From Metallyticus violacea (taxonomy: Eukaryota; Arthropoda; Insecta; Mantodea; Metallyticidae), in NCBI GenBank assembly GCA_030762175.1, contig CM060838.1, positions 22,686,001 to 22,750,000 of the forward strand: 64,000 bases of DNA, read 5' to 3'. Position 1 is the stretch's first letter, and each line of letters begins with the position of its first letter. Positions 1-12,090 of this stretch are shown one piece after another. Below the pieces are notes generated by a model, which was given only the letters and a program-made list of their open reading frames with translations, searched no databases and was not told where the DNA came from. Made by a program: the position numbers and the translations under genes.

Positions 1-599
1 GATTTCCTCCGGCGTTTTCTGTGCAGTTTCTTTCTGTCGTCTTCGTTTATAAAACAATCATACTACTTTCTCAATGTATAACATTTCCGGTATTCAAATT
101 ACTTGTTCAGCAAATTCGTTTACGTTTGTTTTTGCTAAAAATTGCTTAATATCCTAAGTTTGCATACTTTTTTGTAGAAACTACATAGGTAATTATATTA
201 AAATACTTCACAGAGAAAGCGTTCACACTTCTTTGGTGAGATTAATTAAGCAATTTTCTGCGATTAAAAGCATTTCTTCTTCCCTGAAGCCTAAATACAG
301 TATTTTGTATATTATGAATTTCTGATGCATAAATCCTATCTAATAATGAAGAAATGATACTTTAACTTGTTTAACTTAATTTAGTTTTCCTTGTCTAACC
401 AGCGTTGTGTACATATTGAGTTTCTCAAAATTCCAGATTATTATCTTTCTAGAGATTTCACTCCCAAAGTTCTATGTGATTTCTTCCATTAGTCCATAGT
501 TCTTCCTAAAAACGATAATAATTTTCTTAATTTATTACACAAAAACTATTAATAATACAGCTATCGTATATATGTCATATTAAAGAGCAACTCAAATGA
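1..599. other. AT-rich sequence, nothing assignable
   Basis: No repeat, no coding signal and no RNA gene could be recognised on either strand. Confidence 0.5.
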
Positions 600-1020
600 T
601 TTTGTTTGGATTTTACCGTCAATTCTCATAGTTCCCGCTTCGCCGCAGTTGACATTTTGTACAAACTGGTGACTTCTAGCGAAGAGGCGACTTATGTGTG
701 TAGAAATTCTACAAATGTGCAGGTTCAGGAGTGTACGATAAAGTAGCACCAAGCAAGAAGTCTGTATACGCCTGACTTGACAAATTTGTGAGTATGGTTG
801 CTTAAGTCCTAAGAAAAGAAGTGGGCGTCCGACAATGAGTGAAGAGACAGTTAACTGTGTGAGAAGTCCAAAAGCACTGTACCTTGACATACATGCCTGG
901 ACATGATACAGCAAGTTATTCCCCAAATGCAAGAACATTCCGACAGTTTCCTGTTCCAGCAGGGCGGGGTCCCACCACATTGCTATAACGAGATTTTCTG
1001 AACAACGCTGGCTCTCTTGT
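600..1020 (+). pseudogene. IS630-Tc1-mariner transposase remnant (helix-turn-helix joined to DDE fragment)
   Basis: Decayed DNA-transposon transposase. Around 742-800 a broken frame reads APSKKSVYA, a stop, then LDKFVSMVA, followed after another stop at 805-835 by SPKKRSGRPTMSEETV; this matches the helix-turn-helix head of IS630/Tc1-mariner transposases (pattern PP.RK.IY.W..KF...G then K.RSGRP). At 948-990 another frame reads FQQGGVPPHCYNEIF, which matches the FQQDGAPPHY block that carries the second catalytic Asp. That Asp is Gly here. The stretch between head and DDE block is far shorter than in an intact transposase of about 330-350 residues, so an internal deletion is inferred. The copy ends exactly where a SINE A begins at 1021. 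A 161-codon minus-strand reading frame over the same bases (561-1046) is taken as a shadow. Confidence 0.65.
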
Positions 1021-1304
1021 CGGTCCTGGGGTGTAGTGGTTATCATACTTGCCTCCTAAACCCAAGTTCAAACCTGGCCAGGATCGATTGATTATTTCGG
1101 GCGTACAAATTCTAAGTATGGCTTCCTTCGGAAGGGAAGTAAAGCTGTGGGTCCCGTGTCATACATTTACGGCACGAAAAAGAACCTCAAGCCTGAAAAA
1201 AGAGGCCTCTGAGCAAAATTTGTCGGCCGTTTCACTCCCTGAATTGAATGGGACGCTGATGACCTGAGATATTAAAGAGCATTCATTAAAATAAACCAAA
1301 TAAA
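1021..1304 (+). mobile_element. SINE family A, copy 1 (tRNA-derived)
   Basis: The full-length family is about 285 bp. It begins with a tRNA-like head: acceptor-like GGTCCTG, A box TGGTGTAGTGG, a B box close to GGTTCGAACCC, then CAGGACC, so pol III transcription is expected. The body has the palindrome CCTTCGGAAGG, the stretch TCAAGCCTGAAAGAAGAGGC and a segment CAAATTTTGTCGGCCGTTTC (this copy reads AAAATTTGTCGGCC). The 3' end is A-rich (ATAAACCAAATAAAA). In this copy the head starts right at the end of the upstream transposase remnant; I see no clear target duplication. The tRNA isotype is not assigned; the anticodon arm is degenerate. Confidence 0.85.
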
Positions 1305-1885
1305 ATGCACTATAGAGGAATTTGATCTGGCAGAACATATCGAAGAAACCTGCAACAAGTTTTCTCTCTTCCTTTCTTCAAAAGCGCTTTCGGTAAAATT
1401 TAAAATTTAAAATTGCATGTTTAAATTCTTTAGGTAGATTTCATAAAGAGTGGCTTTGTTGCATAAAAGCGTAAAAGTGCCGTGTGGCGGCAACATGCAT
1501 AAAGTAGCTACCTCTGTAATCAACGGACAAGTGATAATTTACGTTTTGGGGTCTTTAATACTATCCCACTTGATTAATTGTTGCAGCTCCAAACTATCCT
1601 TAGCCCATTAGCACATTAGACGCACTTAGCGGCGGGAGCGCTTAGTGGCGAAATTAATAAAATAACATCGGAGGACACAATTGTTCTGGCCACACCCTTT
1701 TGATGCACAACCAGTAAAGAAAATCTTAAAGCGGAAGTGCTCATACACCTGCTGAATTTTTACGTGGTGACATATCCCTTCCGTTTGCTTACTTGAATGA
1801 AAGTTTAGGTGAACGCATAGCTACCAAAAAAAAAAATGATAAAAAAAAAAGCTGGTCCCCAGTTTGAATTAAATGATGCAATGTG

Positions 1886-1890
<5 letters not shown>

Positions 1891-1920
<30 letters not shown>
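1891..1920. repeat. Poly-T tract (30 nt)
   Basis: Uninterrupted run of 30 T. It may be the A tail of a minus-strand retroposon or simple slippage; no retroposon body is seen next to it. Confidence 0.95.
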
Positions 1921-1921
<1 letters not shown>

Positions 1922-3751
1922 TAGTTTAGTACAAAAAATGCAGGGTGTACATAAACCCTCAATCCATTTTAATAAAAATATTTTTTTTCATAAATGAGTG
2001 TAGATATGGCATATATACATATATTGATTTTGTATCTTATTTATACACGATTTCCATTTATTTCAAAGGCCTATGTCAAAGTTATAAATTCCTAAAAACA
2101 TTGATGCTTTAATTTTATTTCTTATTTCCCTTGCTGTTTATAGAGAAGCGATCGACTGTTATTAGTCGCTTGATTGCGCGGTTTGACATACAGAGGTTGA
2201 GATGGAATTTATGAGCTGCCACTTCCAATTAAATTAGAGTTATTACATTAATTAATGTTAAATAACGGCCTTACTATAGTCGTGAGTATAATATCATTTC
2301 TATCTTTTGTACATCTATTGAAATGTTGAGTGTGTGATTTTCTTACCTGGGTATTTTCTGTTCTTTACCTGAAAATGGGAACAGAGAAACTTATTGCCCA
2401 TCATAAACAATATTTGTAAAGATGACCCAAGCAAAACTGCTTACTGATATTTCCTGGAGAATTCAAAAGCATAGTCCTTGAAAAGGTGTTTATTTCGTTT
2501 ACAGTTATGGAGCTATGTTTTTGTCATGTTAAGTAAGGGAAAAAGCAATGAACATACGGCGTTAAAGATAGACCGATAACCTCTCTAGGAGGGAGAAGCT
2601 AGTAGCTTCAGTTGATATCTACATGCAAAAAGTCACGAAGGCCACTGAGAAATAAATAGCACAAAATAACCGGAGGGAGCAGATTACCCAATAGAGACGC
2701 GAAGATGGAAGAAGATATTCTAGATTTTCCTTAAGTCATGTTTTAAAAGAATAAGGATAGCTTCGGGAGACCGGCAGACTGCTATGTTTATTTAGACTGG
2801 TAATTTTGCAGCCCATAGTCATTGGAAAGCCATAGTCAGTTGACAGAGTATTCAGTGGGGTATTAGCAGTGTGGAAGATAGGCGTAGTCAGTTCGGTTCG
2901 GTTCAGTTCAGTCACTGGAAGAGAATTTTCATCTCAGAGGTAGTTGAGTTCAGTTGCGTTTCAGGATTAGCTGAGTTCTGAATCAGTCCGTATCAAATTA
3001 AGCATTATAGTTGTATCAACTTAGTGAACAGCTTGATCTATTTTCATAGGAAGTTTTACAATTATTAAATTGCGTTAGGACGTCAGAGTAATCGTTAGTA
3101 CTAAAGAGACACATATTGCTCAAGAAATTCTCCAAGGAGTAACGGTGGTACAGTGCAACAAATTTGATATTAAATCGTACTACATACCATAGCAATATAT
3201 CTTGTTAACCATATGGTTTATTCCCTCAGTCCTTCCCCTAAGGTATCAAGAAGATCACAAAAACATGAAATAGAAGAGACCCAACAGTCGCGGCAACACT
3301 ATAAGTCAGCGGAAACCAATCATTGGAGAGGAAGAAATCAACATTGCCCCTGGGATTCCAATTATTACTCAAAAATCACATTAAATCCATTCCAAATCTT
3401 CCCTCCATTACCACCCTCACTTTATAAATACCGCTGAGGTGTTTACTAAACATTTCGGAGAGCATTGTGGACTTGTTTTCCACAAAGATTGGGTGACTTC
3501 TCATTTTGCATTGAATGTAAGAAAACACAGTCGATGATATACCAAGATGAATAGGTGAAGGTTCACCTCAAATATGGCCATCACTTTCATAGTATTTGAT
3601 ATCCCTAAGTTTTTTTTCTTGGAAGTTTATTAAACCACGAGACAAAGTCCAAGTATCACATTCGAGAAGCATCTGCAGCGATTTAAAGTGACAAGCTTAA
3701 AAATTCCATTTGGTCTGAATTCGAATATTGAATACCATGCTTTGAATTCAA

Positions 3752-3846
3752 AAGGGCTATGTTGAATTAAGTTAAAAATCACAAATAAGTAAATGTCATA
3801 TGTTTCGATAGACAAACTGTTTTTCATGAAAATGGATCGAAACTTA
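3752..3846 (+). repeat. Dispersed repeat R1, copy 1
   Basis: Shares an ordered series of blocks with 36054-36157 in the same orientation: GGCTATGTTGAATTAAG here against GGCCATATTGAATTAAG there, then TAAAAAT(C/T)ACA, and at the end GTGAAAATGAATCGAAACTT there against ATGAAAATGGATCGAAACTT here. Class unknown. Confidence 0.5.
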
Positions 3847-4803
3847 TTGTATATTTCCAATATTTTTCAGCTTTTAAATAGTAATTTATATTTTTCAGTT
3901 TTAAAAATTCAAAAAAATACTAAAGATAATAAGCAAATTTAAGAACACGTGCTTTGAAGAAATGTATTTTATATTCTCTGATGCTAGAGAGGAAGTATAT
4001 TTGCTTTACAAGTAAGCTGTATATATTTTACTCCTTTCTGTGTTTTTTCCTATCGCTCGTTCATAGTCTTACATTGTTGAAACTTTTTATTCGCCTGTCG
4101 TTGTTTATGAAATATTTACAAGCAAAGCAACTTGGATTTAAAAACTACTAAATTATTAAAGAATTAACATAGACGTTAACTTTACGAACGTTAATATTAC
4201 TCCGTACCTTGAAAGAAAAGGAAAATGATCATTAACTATATACATGACCATACGAGATATCTTAAATCGCCTACATATTGAAGGCATGTGTACATATGTG
4301 GTAAGCAGTTAACATAGACAGCTCAAAGTAACCCAAGAAGCACGCATGAGCCTCGTATTCTCTGTTTGCTCTTTACGGTGTTATCCACCAATTTCAAAGT
4401 GTTCACTGTTGGTAGGCAGCATATCCCTTAGATACGGACTTACTAGTGCTCACTTTTTTAACTTCCAGTGAGAGATGCACCAACAAAATTATAAGTTTGC
4501 ATTTCGATTCCTGCTTTGCAAACGGAGATGGTCGGTCTGGCGATAATGTTAACCCCATGTATGTGCACAACTATAGAAAATCCTTTCAAAGTCACATTAA
4601 TGACCTCAGATGGTAATGTTTTATACTCACATTTGGGAGGTGCCGGGTTGAAATCCGTAACAGGAAAACTTAAATACGGAAACATCCTCTTTGACCCTAA
4701 TAATCCATTCCTGGATTCATATTATCAGTACAGGAAGCAGTGCATATGTTCCTATTTTTCCGTTAATTTTTAAGAATTACACAAACTATCAACTTTTTTT
4801 AAA

Positions 4804-5077
4804 TAGTGTTTTTAACGCCTGTTTTTACTACTGAAGCACCACAGGCGTGATACTGATGATACACGAGATAAAATGATACATTGGGAAAGGATTTGTTACG
4901 GAAGGAAACGTTCCAGGTCTAAGTTTAGGGTACATTCCCGGCATTCGCCATTTATGAGGACTGAGGAAAACCCGGGAAAAAAAAAACTCAATCAGAGAGG
5001 ACAGTCCTGGCGGGATTCGAACCCCAGACCTCCCGCTCACGAGTCCGCGCCTTAGCGACCTCAGCAACTCATGGCGG
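4804..5077 (-). mobile_element. SINE family B, copy 1 (tRNA-Leu/Ser-like)
   Basis: The family is about 265-290 bp. Its head has A box TGGCCGAGGTCGTTAAGG and B box GGTTCGAATCCCGCC, a spacing that fits a tRNA with a long variable arm (Leu or Ser type). The body holds an 8-bp hairpin GACTGAGG..CCTCAGTC, then CTAAACTTAGGCCTGGAACG, and a 3' tail ending AAAAACGGGCGTTAAACACT. In this copy, read on the minus strand, the tail lies at 4804-4850 and the head ends near 5077, with the head slightly eroded (GCCATGAGTTGCTGAGG). Translating this family gives spurious peptides such as RSGVRIPPG; they are not genes. Confidence 0.85.
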
Positions 5078-5777
5078 TACTATGAACGTGGCAAAGGACA
5101 TCCATCATTAGACAGAATATTACAAAATAGTATTTGTTTTAAATATTCGTTACAGGCAGATATATATATATTCTTTCAAAAACGAAATATAGTGAAAAAC
5201 ATTTAAAATGTGTAAAATATTTATATAAAACGTGTATATTACATGAAAATATGTACAAATATGCATCTAAAAATTTCCAATTAAGAACTTTTTTACAGTG
5301 ATTAGCAAAAGTTTACTGTTCGTAGCAACTTATAATTACATAAAATCTAATGTTTTGCCATTAGAAGGAATCGCAGTAATTCTGTAGTATTTCCAATAGA
5401 ATTCGGACACCTTCGAAGAGGAATGCAAAGGAATAAGTAAATAGGCTAAGAGTTTTCGAACAGAGGCAAGAATGAAGGTGTGGGTTAAGGGCTTCCTCTT
5501 ACTGCGTCTATCCATGCTTGAAACTAACACGACTTGGAAATTATTTATCATCATTGTATAACAGGCCCTGTATCGTTTCTAGGAAATACCGTGGGGAGGT
5601 GTACTCCTTTCAGTCCGCATACTCCCCCTATTCCTTTGATAACGACAATGTCAATATTTTGTACAAGTTTTGTTCCATTCAGAAGCCATGCTGCATTTTA
5701 TAGCGAAATGAAAGTGTCAGTATTGCATGTACAGTAGAAATTATACACTTTCTGTGCCAGTTAGCTGAGATAAGTTT

Positions 5778-5823
<46 letters not shown>

Positions 5824-8501
5824 CCAGTATCTCTGAGATGATATTGCTTTTGTCAGTCAAATTAATCCAACTTAACTTTCCTCCTTTCATGTTTAGCACC
5901 TCACTTTCGTAACAAAAGTCTGATAGTCAGCCTTGCTTATACTTAATATTTTATGATATATTTATATCCTGACATTTGATTGGCTGTTTCATTACACCTG
6001 GAGTCTTTCGCACGCAACTAAGACACGCTTGACATTTACCTTGAAGACATTTTTGTAGCCCACTAATTCATATCCGTAGTTAAGCAGCTCTCTAAGCCAA
6101 TGTTTCTCAAACTGTGGTCCGGGGAACCAAAAATGGTTCTCCAGGTCTGCCCTCATAATCCTCTACTAGCTAGAATGTATATGTATTTAGTAAAACGCAT
6201 CATTCAAATGGATTTCGAATATACTGTATGACTCTCAACCTCAAACAAACAAGATTTGCTCTGCAAAAGACATTTCATCAAAATGTATGTCGAACACGTT
6301 TATTGAATAGAGAAATTCCTTGCGTCATACAAATATCTCTAGATTTAATCTCACTAACATACATTCAAACAATATAAAACTGTTCAAGGGTATCAGAGAT
6401 AATATAATGTTTATTTCAAATCATAAATGGGTTAAGGACCTACATTATTATAAACAAACCTTGATATTTTTCGGTTTTTAAAAACGAATATCTTAGATCT
6501 TTAATTGAAATATAAAATGAAAGAAAATTGTAATTAATACTATATTAAAATATAGATTTTCCAAATATTCCAACCTGCCCTTTCCTTATTATTGGCACTC
6601 ATTTATACATTTTAATAAGACATCCTCCCGCTGAAGCCTGGACAAGTGTTATGATAGAAAGATAAACCTCATAATATGGCCGGACAAAGGTAATTTTGAA
6701 TTAAGATAACATGTAATTTACTTCACAATGATTAAAATTTAATTAAGATGCAAATGATTCAGATTTAGTTTCCCCACAATCTTGTATTGAAAAATATATC
6801 ATAATTTTTAGCTCAATGCTCCATATTGAAAATTTAAAATTTTTATAATACAAAATCTTCATTGAAACATTAGTCTGCCTTTGAAAACAACTCGAAAACT
6901 ATGTACTATTCTTAAACCTTTACAAACACAGAATCTACCAATGTTACTGGGTCGATAAGAAAGCCGCGGTCCTAAAAATTTAGAATAAATGCCCTAGATA
7001 CTTGTTTCCTCGATGAAGCCCGAGCTCTCTCTGTTAGCAGAGAACAGCAGGAGAGAGGCTAACGCTAGCAACGATTATGTCACATAAATTCTAGAAAATT
7101 CCTTACCCGGCGCGAGCAATATGAACACTTGACGATTAAAAGAGGCTTCCAACATAGATACAGGGATTAGGAAAGGAAAGGGGTTTCAAGCCAAAGGTAG
7201 ATTGGAGTAAGAGTTAGAACGATACTATAAGAGAAATCAGGTGATAAAATTGCTTCGGAACAGAGCAGGAGTAGGGCGCTTCTCAGAAACTAATAACCTA
7301 AGCAAACGAGGCTCTCTTCAAAATTTGAAATACGCTGATATATTCTATCAGGCACTACCAATATATTTTCCATTAACCGAAGTAAAGCTTACCATTTGCT
7401 TCTATACCACGACTTGGTTCTTCCTTAAGCACAAATTTACATCATATGTCAAAACAATCCCCCGACTTGAAGCTGGAAAGTGCTCAAGGCCCAATTCTGC
7501 ACAGCGCCTTGTTCACATACGAAAAATGTTCAACAAGCTTAGTTGTATTATATGCTTTCATTACATTGCATTTTGCATGTGTAAAATTATCTTGCAATAT
7601 CGTATGGACCAGGGCTTCAAGAAGTTATAGATTTGATAATACTAAATTCCTTGTTAACCGCTACGCTAATGGGCTGTAGTATGATAGATGAGCTTTGATG
7701 GGTGCTAACGTGTGTGTGTGATGCTTACGAAACACAGAGAACTTAAACAAATGCAATCTCGTTTGAATCCAGCTTTACTAAGTGTAACACATGTTATCCG
7801 ACTTTGAACTATCTCTGGAAGTTTTCTTTCTATAATAGGGTGTGTCCTTTAAGTTGAAAATGCACTCAATAGCAAGGAAAAATATCGCCCTATACTCCTT
7901 AGCAATATTTTCCTTGTTACAGCAACAACTCTATTTGCTATTCTTTTAAATTGCTGAAGCTCGCTAATTTCCATGTTTCATATAAACATTTCCTGGTTTA
8001 AAAAAAAAAAAAAAAAAACGAGTGTTCAATTATTGATCTGAAGAAGCCAATAATTATCATGAGTATTCTTCTCTCCACCTCTACCTTCCTTTCCAAGAAA
8101 ACAAACATTTGCATAAGAACCGGCACATTCATGGCCCCATATTTTACTTAAACAGCGCTGTGGAAATATCTTAGTCTAGCGAAGTATAGGACAAGCCTTG
8201 ATGGCTTTTTTCCCTGGAATTAAAATTGCAGTTATCCAGTTGGTTATTTATGACACGTTGATGATACGCCTGATAAATGAAATGTATCACAGCTCACTCA
8301 GGAAATCAGCGTTGTCCCGTCTCTGCAGGCTCTTTCAGTACATATTTAGAGCTGACAGAGATTGGGAGGGACAGTGAGGGTAAACATTTCATTCCTTTAT
8401 TCCTAAATTGTTAATTAAAGTACATCCATACTGTTGGTAATATAAAAAGCAGGATATATTCATGGTTTTTGCTCAATCATTGATGTACGAACATTTTGTT
8501 G
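5078..8501. other. Unassigned AT-rich sequence with homopolymers
   Basis: Contains a 41-nt T run (5781-5821), a hAT-like terminus near 6099-6130 (GTTTCTCAAACTGTGGTCCG), a short hairpin AGCAAGGAAAAATAT/ATATTTTCCTTGTT (7871-7918) and a 19-nt A run (8000-8018). The 129-codon frame at 7241-7630 shows no recognisable domain and is not called. Confidence 0.4.
5781..5821. repeat. Poly-T tract (41 nt)
   Basis: Uninterrupted T run, the longest homopolymer in the window. No retroposon body is recognisable on either side. Confidence 0.95.
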
Positions 8502-9026
8502 GACTCCATTCACAATGAGAATTAAACGTAATGTAAACTTAAACGTAAAAGCTAGATGCTATGTATTGTAATGAAACCGTTCACAATGAATCACGTAAAC
8601 ATAAAAATAAACGTAAACTTAGAAACATGCAAGGTCCAAGGTTTTGCGTCTACGTCTAATTAAAACTTAAGAAATCAGCCAATCACAACGCAGCTGCTCT
8701 GTGGTAGAGAGAGCTGAAGATCAGTGGCTTTGTAGGCAGAATGGCGTCAATGAACAAAAGATTAATCACATTATAAGACAGCTATCCTTGCTCAAATTAC
8801 TCCAAGCAAATTAATTACTGTACTTTGCATATGCATAAACGCTACCGCCGTCTGCTCAGAAGCAGCCATTTTCTATCAGTTGTTAGTTGATCTTCGCTTG
8901 TTCTTATTTTTGATTGGCTAATACGTACGTTTGCTTCTTTCATTATGAATGCCTACATACTACTAAGTTAACGTGTTACTGCTAATTTTATTTTGTTTAC
9001 GTTTAATTTTCATTGCGAATGGGGCC
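8502..9026. mobile_element. PIF/Harbinger-like MITE, about 525 bp
   Basis: Terminal inverted repeats of about 30 bp: the left end reads GACTCCATTCACAATGAGAA and then TTAAACGTAA; the reverse complement of the right end reads GGCCCCATTCGCAATGAAAA and then TTAAACGTAA. A G-rich GG(G/C)CCCATTC terminus is typical of PIF/Harbinger elements (family knowledge). Flanks are GTT on the left and TTA on the right, so a 3-bp target duplication is only approximate. A subterminal copy of the motif (CCGTTCACAATGAATCACG, about 8577-8595) and repeated AAACGTAAACTTA units lie inside the left half. No transposase coding is seen, so the element is non-autonomous. Confidence 0.7.
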
Positions 9027-9930
9027 TTACTGTTGAGGTGAAATCGATGACGTTATACACTGTCAACTAGATGGAAAGCGGGACATTATATATAAGTTTT
9101 TCTTGCATTTTATTGAATTTCTCTTAAGTAATATATTAATTCTCAATCTATCATCGATTGAATTTAAGAATAAAACTTTGTTACATCTAAAGAAATAAGA
9201 TATGATAGAATTTCAACCTTTTGACACTTGCAATCAAATCGGTTGAGAATGGCACTGTACCAGTGACGGCCTGTTCAGGAGTTGAAGTACCGGAGATTCG
9301 ATTTAGCCTCCTGTTCTAAGTGTGTGCATAACTCAGCCTGCCTGTGTTAGAGAGTAAATGAGGCAACATCAGTCCGCCGTAATGATGCAATTTATTTGCT
9401 GTAGTTCGCATGGAACTCTTTCCTAGCAGTATTTTAATTGCCTTCTTAAATTTCACACTCGAATGCTCTGAACAGGACTCAGTGGTTTAACAGAGACCGA
9501 GTTTCACTCGAAATTCAGCTTCACTGCAAAATTTGACCAAGTTAGCATACATATCTAAAAGTTTTATTTTCACTAATTAGTTGTTAATGAAATGGCAGCC
9601 TGGTCAAAATATTGTGAACAGTAATTTTAGTTCTACTGCTTCATATATTACAATAAAATACAAGCACGTCCCTGGCATTCAAAAAACAAAAAAAGAATAT
9701 AACAATTATGAATTTTCAAAAGTAAATGAAGGCATGAATTTGCGTATATAAACCTTTTGTAGAGGAATATTTGCATGTGTTAAAAGTACTTCTCACATTA
9801 TATAGAATTGTCCCTGCAGCATTCATTGCAATAGCAATTATTAAAACAACAGAAAGGGTACGAAACACAGAAGTACAAGAGAGGTCGGCTGCTATAGTAC
9901 TGAAGGTGAAAGGTCAGATATTCTACTCAC
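9027..9930. other. Unassigned AT-rich sequence
   Basis: No recognisable repeat, RNA or coding signal. Confidence 0.4.
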
Positions 9931-9975
9931 GCGAGATGGCGAGGGCCCAGTTCTTCTTTATGAATGGCTCGCAGC
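9931..9975 (-). other. Candidate 45-nt coding exon (unknown gene)
   Basis: Read on the minus strand, this is a GC-rich (26 of 45) island in AT-rich DNA. It is preceded by CCTTCAG (acceptor-like) and followed by GTGAGT (a strong donor). One open frame across it reads GCEPFIKKNWALAISR, with G or C in 12 of the 14 complete third codon positions, unlike the surroundings. A second frame is also open (LRAIHKEELGPRHLA), so the frame is not certain. I do not recognise the protein. No partner exon could be identified within the window, so this would be a small exon in very long introns. It could also be a chance GC-rich patch or an unrecognised repeat. The overlapping plus-strand frame at 9771-9986 looks like a shadow. 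Confidence 0.25.
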
Positions 9976-10491
9976 CTGAAGGTTGATGTTAAGACTGGAG
10001 CTTGGAATGTTAAGTGCCCACAGGCACGTGAGAATTAAACTGCTGCAAAAACGTGTAATGTTTATGCTTACATTTAAAACAGCGTTGGAAATGAAAAGGA
10101 AATAATTGTGGAACTGAAAAATATGATGCCGTTGGGATGTTCTTTTAAAATGAATGCAAAATATTAGCAGTATATTAGAAAAATAAACTTAAAGCAGTAT
10201 AAACCATGTATTTGATGACACAAGACAGTTTTGTATTATAGGAAGAATATATGAAACAAACAACTGTATCTTGTCCTCGTTAGTACTAAAAGTGTAAACT
10301 CATAAATAAAAGTACTTTTCATTCCAAATTTATTTATTTTGTTAAAACCCCTGTTCAGTTATAGGCTGTTTCTTATCCTTGCATTCAATGATATTGGTTT
10401 TTCTGTAATATGTCATAGATGCTTACTCCGTTTAGTCCACTTTCGCTCGTGTTTAAACAAAACAACATTCATTTATACATAACTTTATTGC

Positions 10492-10669
10492 TTATGAATT
10501 CAATGGTGATATTTATTTTTCTTTAAATCGCCAAAATTGTTCACTAGAAAAAATCTAAACTTGATTTCGAACAAAGAAAACCGCACCAAATGTCAGTTAT
10601 TGGCCAACTACTTATGAATTCAACAGTGATGTTTGTTTTTCTATAAAACGCTACAGTTGCCCACTAGAG
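10492..10669 (+). repeat. Diverged tandem duplication, unit about 118 bp
   Basis: About 58 bp beginning CTTATGAATTCAATGGTGAT at 10492 is repeated in diverged form beginning CTTATGAATTCAACAGTGAT at 10610; both copies end in CACTAGA. The conserved blocks are separated by about 60 bp with no obvious match. Class unknown. Confidence 0.6.
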
Positions 10670-11233
10670 GGTTCCACTATGGCAAGCATCATTGTGCTTG
10701 TATTGTATGCTTTGAAGAGGCGCTTGTCTTCAGAGAACAATTGTGATCAACTCTTTTACACAAAAATAAATATTACAATTGAATTCAGAGATAAATTAAT
10801 TATCATAATTGTGAGCGTTTTCGTTTTCGAACGAGAGCGTTTTGCTTGTTAAATGGCAAACAAAAAGATATATTTGTTTCTAAAAAAAAGTTTCAAGAAC
10901 CATGGGTATTGTTTAAGTATATTATCGGCACAATAAAGGTGGAACAATCAATCTGCATATTGTGAAATAATACAAACTCGCCATTTTCTGCTTTTTAGCA
11001 CAATCTCTCACTACAGCATTAACGGTTCGAGAGCTCCTAGTTTACATTACCACACCACTCTAGCACAAGCATTTCAAACTTGCGGCCCCCGACACTGATT
11101 GATGCGTATGACCCCCTAATTTAAAAATATACAAGCTTTAGTTATTAGTACCATTATCAACCGCTGAGATCAGGCCGTGAATTTACAGATCAGGTGAATT
11201 ACATCAACACGGTCACACCCAGTTCGTTCAAAA
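10670..11233. other. Unassigned; hAT-like terminus near 11065
   Basis: At 11065-11095 the sequence GCATTTCAAACTTGCGGCCC resembles hAT-superfamily termini. No matching second end was found. Nothing else is assignable. Confidence 0.3.
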
Positions 11234-11522
11234 AAACCGGCAGGGTGGCCGAGGTCGTTAAGGCGCGTACTCGTGAGCGGGAGGTCTGGGGTTGAATCCC
11301 GCCAGGACCGTCCTCCCTGACTGAGGTTTTTTCCAGGTTTTCCTCAGTCCCCATAATGGCGAATGCTGGGGAGGTACCCTAAACTTAGGCCTGGAACGTT
11401 TCCTTCCTTAAAAATAAAATCCTTTCCCAATATATTATTTCATCTCATGTATCATCAGTGTCCATCAGCTGTGGTGCCTCTGTAGTAAAAACAGGCATGA
11501 ATAAAACATTATTCATTCTTTC
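11234..11522 (+). mobile_element. SINE family B, copy 2
   Basis: Nearly full-length: head with A box GGTGGCCGAGGTCGTTAAGG, B box changed to GGTTGAATCCCGCC, hairpin body and tail AAAAACAGGCATGAATAAAA. A perfect 9-bp target duplication CGTTCAAAA flanks it (11225-11233 and 11523-11531), which fixes both ends. Confidence 0.9.
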
Positions 11523-12090
11523 CGTTCAAAAGTAATTTTATAAATCAGAATTCAGCCTTCTGGGTTGCAAAATTTAATTTACAAACGAGATATAAATAAC
11601 AGTATAAGCTGAGATGGATTTGTATGAACAGAACATTAACTATAGGTTCACAAGATAATTTCAATTGCTATTACCACTTAGCCTGAAAAATGCCATCCTC
11701 AGTTTAGGCAGCAATCCCAAAGATCAACAAATAACCGCAGCAGAGGAGATCATTGATTACTGACTCTCCATAATAATATAAAAAACTGGTGTCTCCGAGA
11801 TTTTGAACTGCTGAAAAAAACACTGTAACCTTTCAGTTTTGATCAAGAGGTTGCTTTTGGCAATAATCATAATATAGACAATCTTTGACAACTGTCCAAA
11901 TGATGAGAGTTAACTACTTTCTAGAATCTTCAGTTAAATAACAGATATGTGTTTGTAAACATTAGCGTAAGTAAATAATAAAGTATTTCTGTGCATATAA
12001 ATAATTTGGACAACCAATGTAATTATAGGTAAATGGAAACAAACAAGTTTTAACCATATATTGCTAATATAAATGTTAGATTCAACAGGA
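11523..12090. other. Unassigned AT-rich sequence
   Basis: No recognisable feature apart from the right target duplication of the preceding SINE. Confidence 0.4.

Larger units (their letters stand above)
1305..4803. other. Mostly unassigned AT-rich sequence
   Basis: Holds a 30-nt T run (1891-1920) followed by GCAGGGTGTACATAAA (from about 1941), which resembles a Tc1/mariner-type terminus. It also holds a GTTCG/GTTCA-rich stretch near 2890-2915 and a dispersed repeat at 3752-3846. Short reading frames here (for example 3213-3437 and 4516-4773) have no recognisable motif. Confidence 0.4.

Noticed and set aside
561..1046. 161-codon minus-strand reading frame, the longest but one in the window
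   Set aside because: The plus strand over the same bases carries recognisable transposase blocks and part of a SINE head; the minus-strand peptide has no motif.
1936..1960. Tc1/mariner-like terminus GCAGGGTGTACATAAA
   Set aside because: Single end without partner or transposase; such short matches are common.
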